Positions 7,101 to 7,978 of a stretch of DNA of 7,978 bases are shown piece by piece. Under the pieces are notes generated by a model. The model was not told where the DNA came from. It did not search any database and saw only the letters and a list, made by a program, of their open reading frames with translations. A program made the translations under genes and the position numbers. The DNA is from Rikenellaceae bacterium (lineage in GTDB: Bacteria; Bacteroidota; Bacteroidia; Bacteroidales; UBA932), in the NCBI GenBank assembly GCA_900769385.1, contig CAAGGO010000182.1, forward strand, positions 1 through 7,978, read 5' to 3'. The stretch's first letter is position 1, and every line of letters starts with the position of its first letter.

Positions 7101-7370
7101 ATGAAGTTCAGCAATAATTACATTCTTAGAGAGATAGCCGGTGAGAAAGTTGTGGTGAAACAGGGCACTCACGGTGTTGACATGACCAAAATCATTTCAT
7201 TCAATGAGAGCGCTTCTGCCCTTTGGGAAGAGTTCTGCAATAAGGAGTTTACAGTTGAAGATGCAGCAAAATTCCTGATGTCCACATACGGCATTTCAGA
7301 AGAGACAGCAACAAAAGATGCAGGTATTTGGGTAAACAAGCTTGCTGATTGCGGTGCTATCGGCAAATAA
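7101..7370 (+). CDS. PqqD-family peptide-binding protein
   Basis: This 89-residue protein has the length and layout of PqqD-like RiPP recognition elements, which bind leader peptides and present them to modifying enzymes. The N-terminal beta part contains the G14-E-K-V-V-V hairpin. It is followed by I31-I-S-F-N-E-S-A-S-A-L-W42, matching the family pattern in which a strand and an N-x-(T/S)-(A/G)-x-x-(I/L)-W helix come together. The rest is a helical part (about 50-88) with the usual Y-G-I-S-E-E-T and a C-terminal L-A-D-C-G-A-I, corresponding to the family L-x-x-x-G-(L/I) end. No radical SAM, cyclase or precursor gene adjoins it in the window. Its close partners are the divergent nucleotidyltransferase, exporter, kinase and peptidase genes. 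It may be cotranscribed with the downstream GH171 gene (32-bp gap). The family call is fairly firm; the substrate is unknown. Confidence 0.82.
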   Translation: MKFSNNYILREIAGEKVVVKQGTHGVDMTKIISFNESASALWEEFCNKEFTVEDAAKFLMSTYGISEETATKDAGIWVNKLADCGAIGK

Positions 7371-7402
7371 CCCCAATGAGTTAACGGCAATTACAGAATT
7401 AC

Positions 7403-7978
7403 ATGTTTTCATTCAGAACAACTTCTTTATTGGAGCAGCCGGATCTTGTGCTTAAGAGGGGCAAGTTGGGTGTTTTGTGCAATCAGACAGCGTGGGACCC
7501 GGAGAGGGGCGAATATCTTTTTGAAACCATTGCAAAAACTTGCAAGCTTACCAAAGTTTTTATGCCGGAACACGGCCTGTTTGGAGAGCTTCAGGACCAG
7601 GTGAAGCTCAACAGCGGTGACGGATACAGCAATTTGTTGGATGGTGTTGAATTCATTTCCCTGTATGGCAGTAAAGAGGAGTCTCTGGCAGCAAGCCTTA
7701 AAGACTTGCAGGAGATTGATGCCCTCATAGTTGAACTTCAGGATGTGGGTTGCAGATATTACACATATCTTTCAACAATCTTCAACCTTTTTAAAGTGTT
7801 GAAATCAAGTGAGACTGATCTTCCTGTCTATATAATAGACAGAATCAACCCTGCCGGCAGACAGGTGGAGGGAACAGCCCTCCGTCCAGGTTACGGTTCA
7901 TTCATAGGAATTGAAGGTCTTGTACACCGTCACGGACTTACCATTGGTGAGGTTGCATATATGCTTTATAATGAAATT
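7403..7978 (+). CDS. DUF1343 / GH171 NamZ-like exo-beta-N-acetylmuramidase (5' part)
   Basis: The first 192 codons of a gene that continues past the window. Family landmarks are V-F-M-P-E56-H-G-L-F-G (about 52-61), L-Q-D114-V-G-C-R-Y-Y-T-Y (112-122), I-I-D146-R-I-N-P-A-G-R (144-153) and G-L-V-H-R-H-G-L-T-I-G-E near the cut, all typical of DUF1343, now glycoside hydrolase family 171. Characterised members (NamZ of Bacillus subtilis, formerly YbbC, and the Tannerella forsythia homologue) release N-acetylmuramic acid from the non-reducing end of peptidoglycan fragments. Full-length proteins are usually about 380-420 residues, so roughly half is present. The N terminus MFSFRTTSLLEQ shows no signal peptide or lipobox, which suggests a cytoplasmic form acting in cell-wall recycling. 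An in-frame TAA at 7382 fixes the ATG at 7403 as the first usable one. The link to the PqqD-like cassette may be only positional. Confidence 0.88.
   Translation, partial: MFSFRTTSLLEQPDLVLKRGKLGVLCNQTAWDPERGEYLFETIAKTCKLTKVFMPEHGLFGELQDQVKLNSGDGYSNLLDGVEFISLYGSKEESLAASLKDLQEIDALIVELQDVGCRYYTYLSTIFNLFKVLKSSETDLPVYIIDRINPAGRQVEGTALRPGYGSFIGIEGLVHRHGLTIGEVAYMLYNEI

Noticed and set aside
2978..7370. A true lasso-peptide biosynthetic cluster
   Set aside because: The PqqD, kinase, nucleotidyltransferase and exporter set is similar, but no asparagine-synthetase-like cyclase, transglutaminase-like protease or lasso precursor is present in the window.
7169..7390. 73-codon antisense ORF over the PqqD-like gene
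   Set aside because: It is a shadow of the PqqD-like reading frame, with no recognisable protein features or initiation signal.

Overview
The window looks like a chromosomal segment of a Bacteroidota species, probably a gut-type Bacteroidales. Four signs point there: moderately AT-rich DNA, mostly A-rich or absent Shine-Dalgarno sequences, a bacterial V/A-type ATPase operon in the order B-D-I-K, and a TAnnTTTG-type promoter element. No RNA genes, insertion sequences, CRISPR arrays or long repeats were seen. Genes cover nearly everything and no gap exceeds about 115 bases.

Left part (1-2979, + strand): the end of a V-type ATPase operon. It holds the last codons of subunit B, then the central-stalk subunit D, the membrane subunit I (with the conserved Arg of the half-channels) and the proteolipid K. 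K carries all five residues that bind Na+ in the Enterococcus hirae rotor ring, so a sodium-coupled enzyme is predicted. A perfect 15-bp hairpin flanked by A and T tracts ends the operon and also ends the convergent operon on the other strand.

Middle part (2978-7015, - strand): a compact four-gene operon. In transcription order it encodes a nucleotidyltransferase-family protein (NTP_transf_5-like), an ABC exporter with fused membrane and ATPase domains, an HPr-kinase-like protein, and a small S24/S26 signal-peptidase-like protease. The genes overlap or abut (1-bp overlap, 17-bp overlap, 0-bp gap), which suggests translational coupling. A TATCTTTG element at 7008-7015 is the likely promoter.

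Right part (7101-7978, + strand): a divergent gene for a PqqD-like protein of 89 aa, followed 32 bp later by the start of a DUF1343/GH171 (NamZ-like exo-N-acetylmuramidase) gene that runs off the window.

The most interesting unit is the cassette 2978-7370. PqqD-like peptide-binding protein, HPr-kinase-like protein, nucleotidyltransferase and ABC exporter are the accessory genes known from kinase-containing lasso-peptide clusters (paeninodin type) and other RiPP-like cassettes. Here there is no asparagine-synthetase-like cyclase, no radical SAM enzyme, no transglutaminase-like B2 protease and no recognisable precursor peptide, and a signal-peptidase-like serine protease is present. My inference is a peptide or protein modification, maturation and export system whose substrate is encoded elsewhere or has not been recognised.
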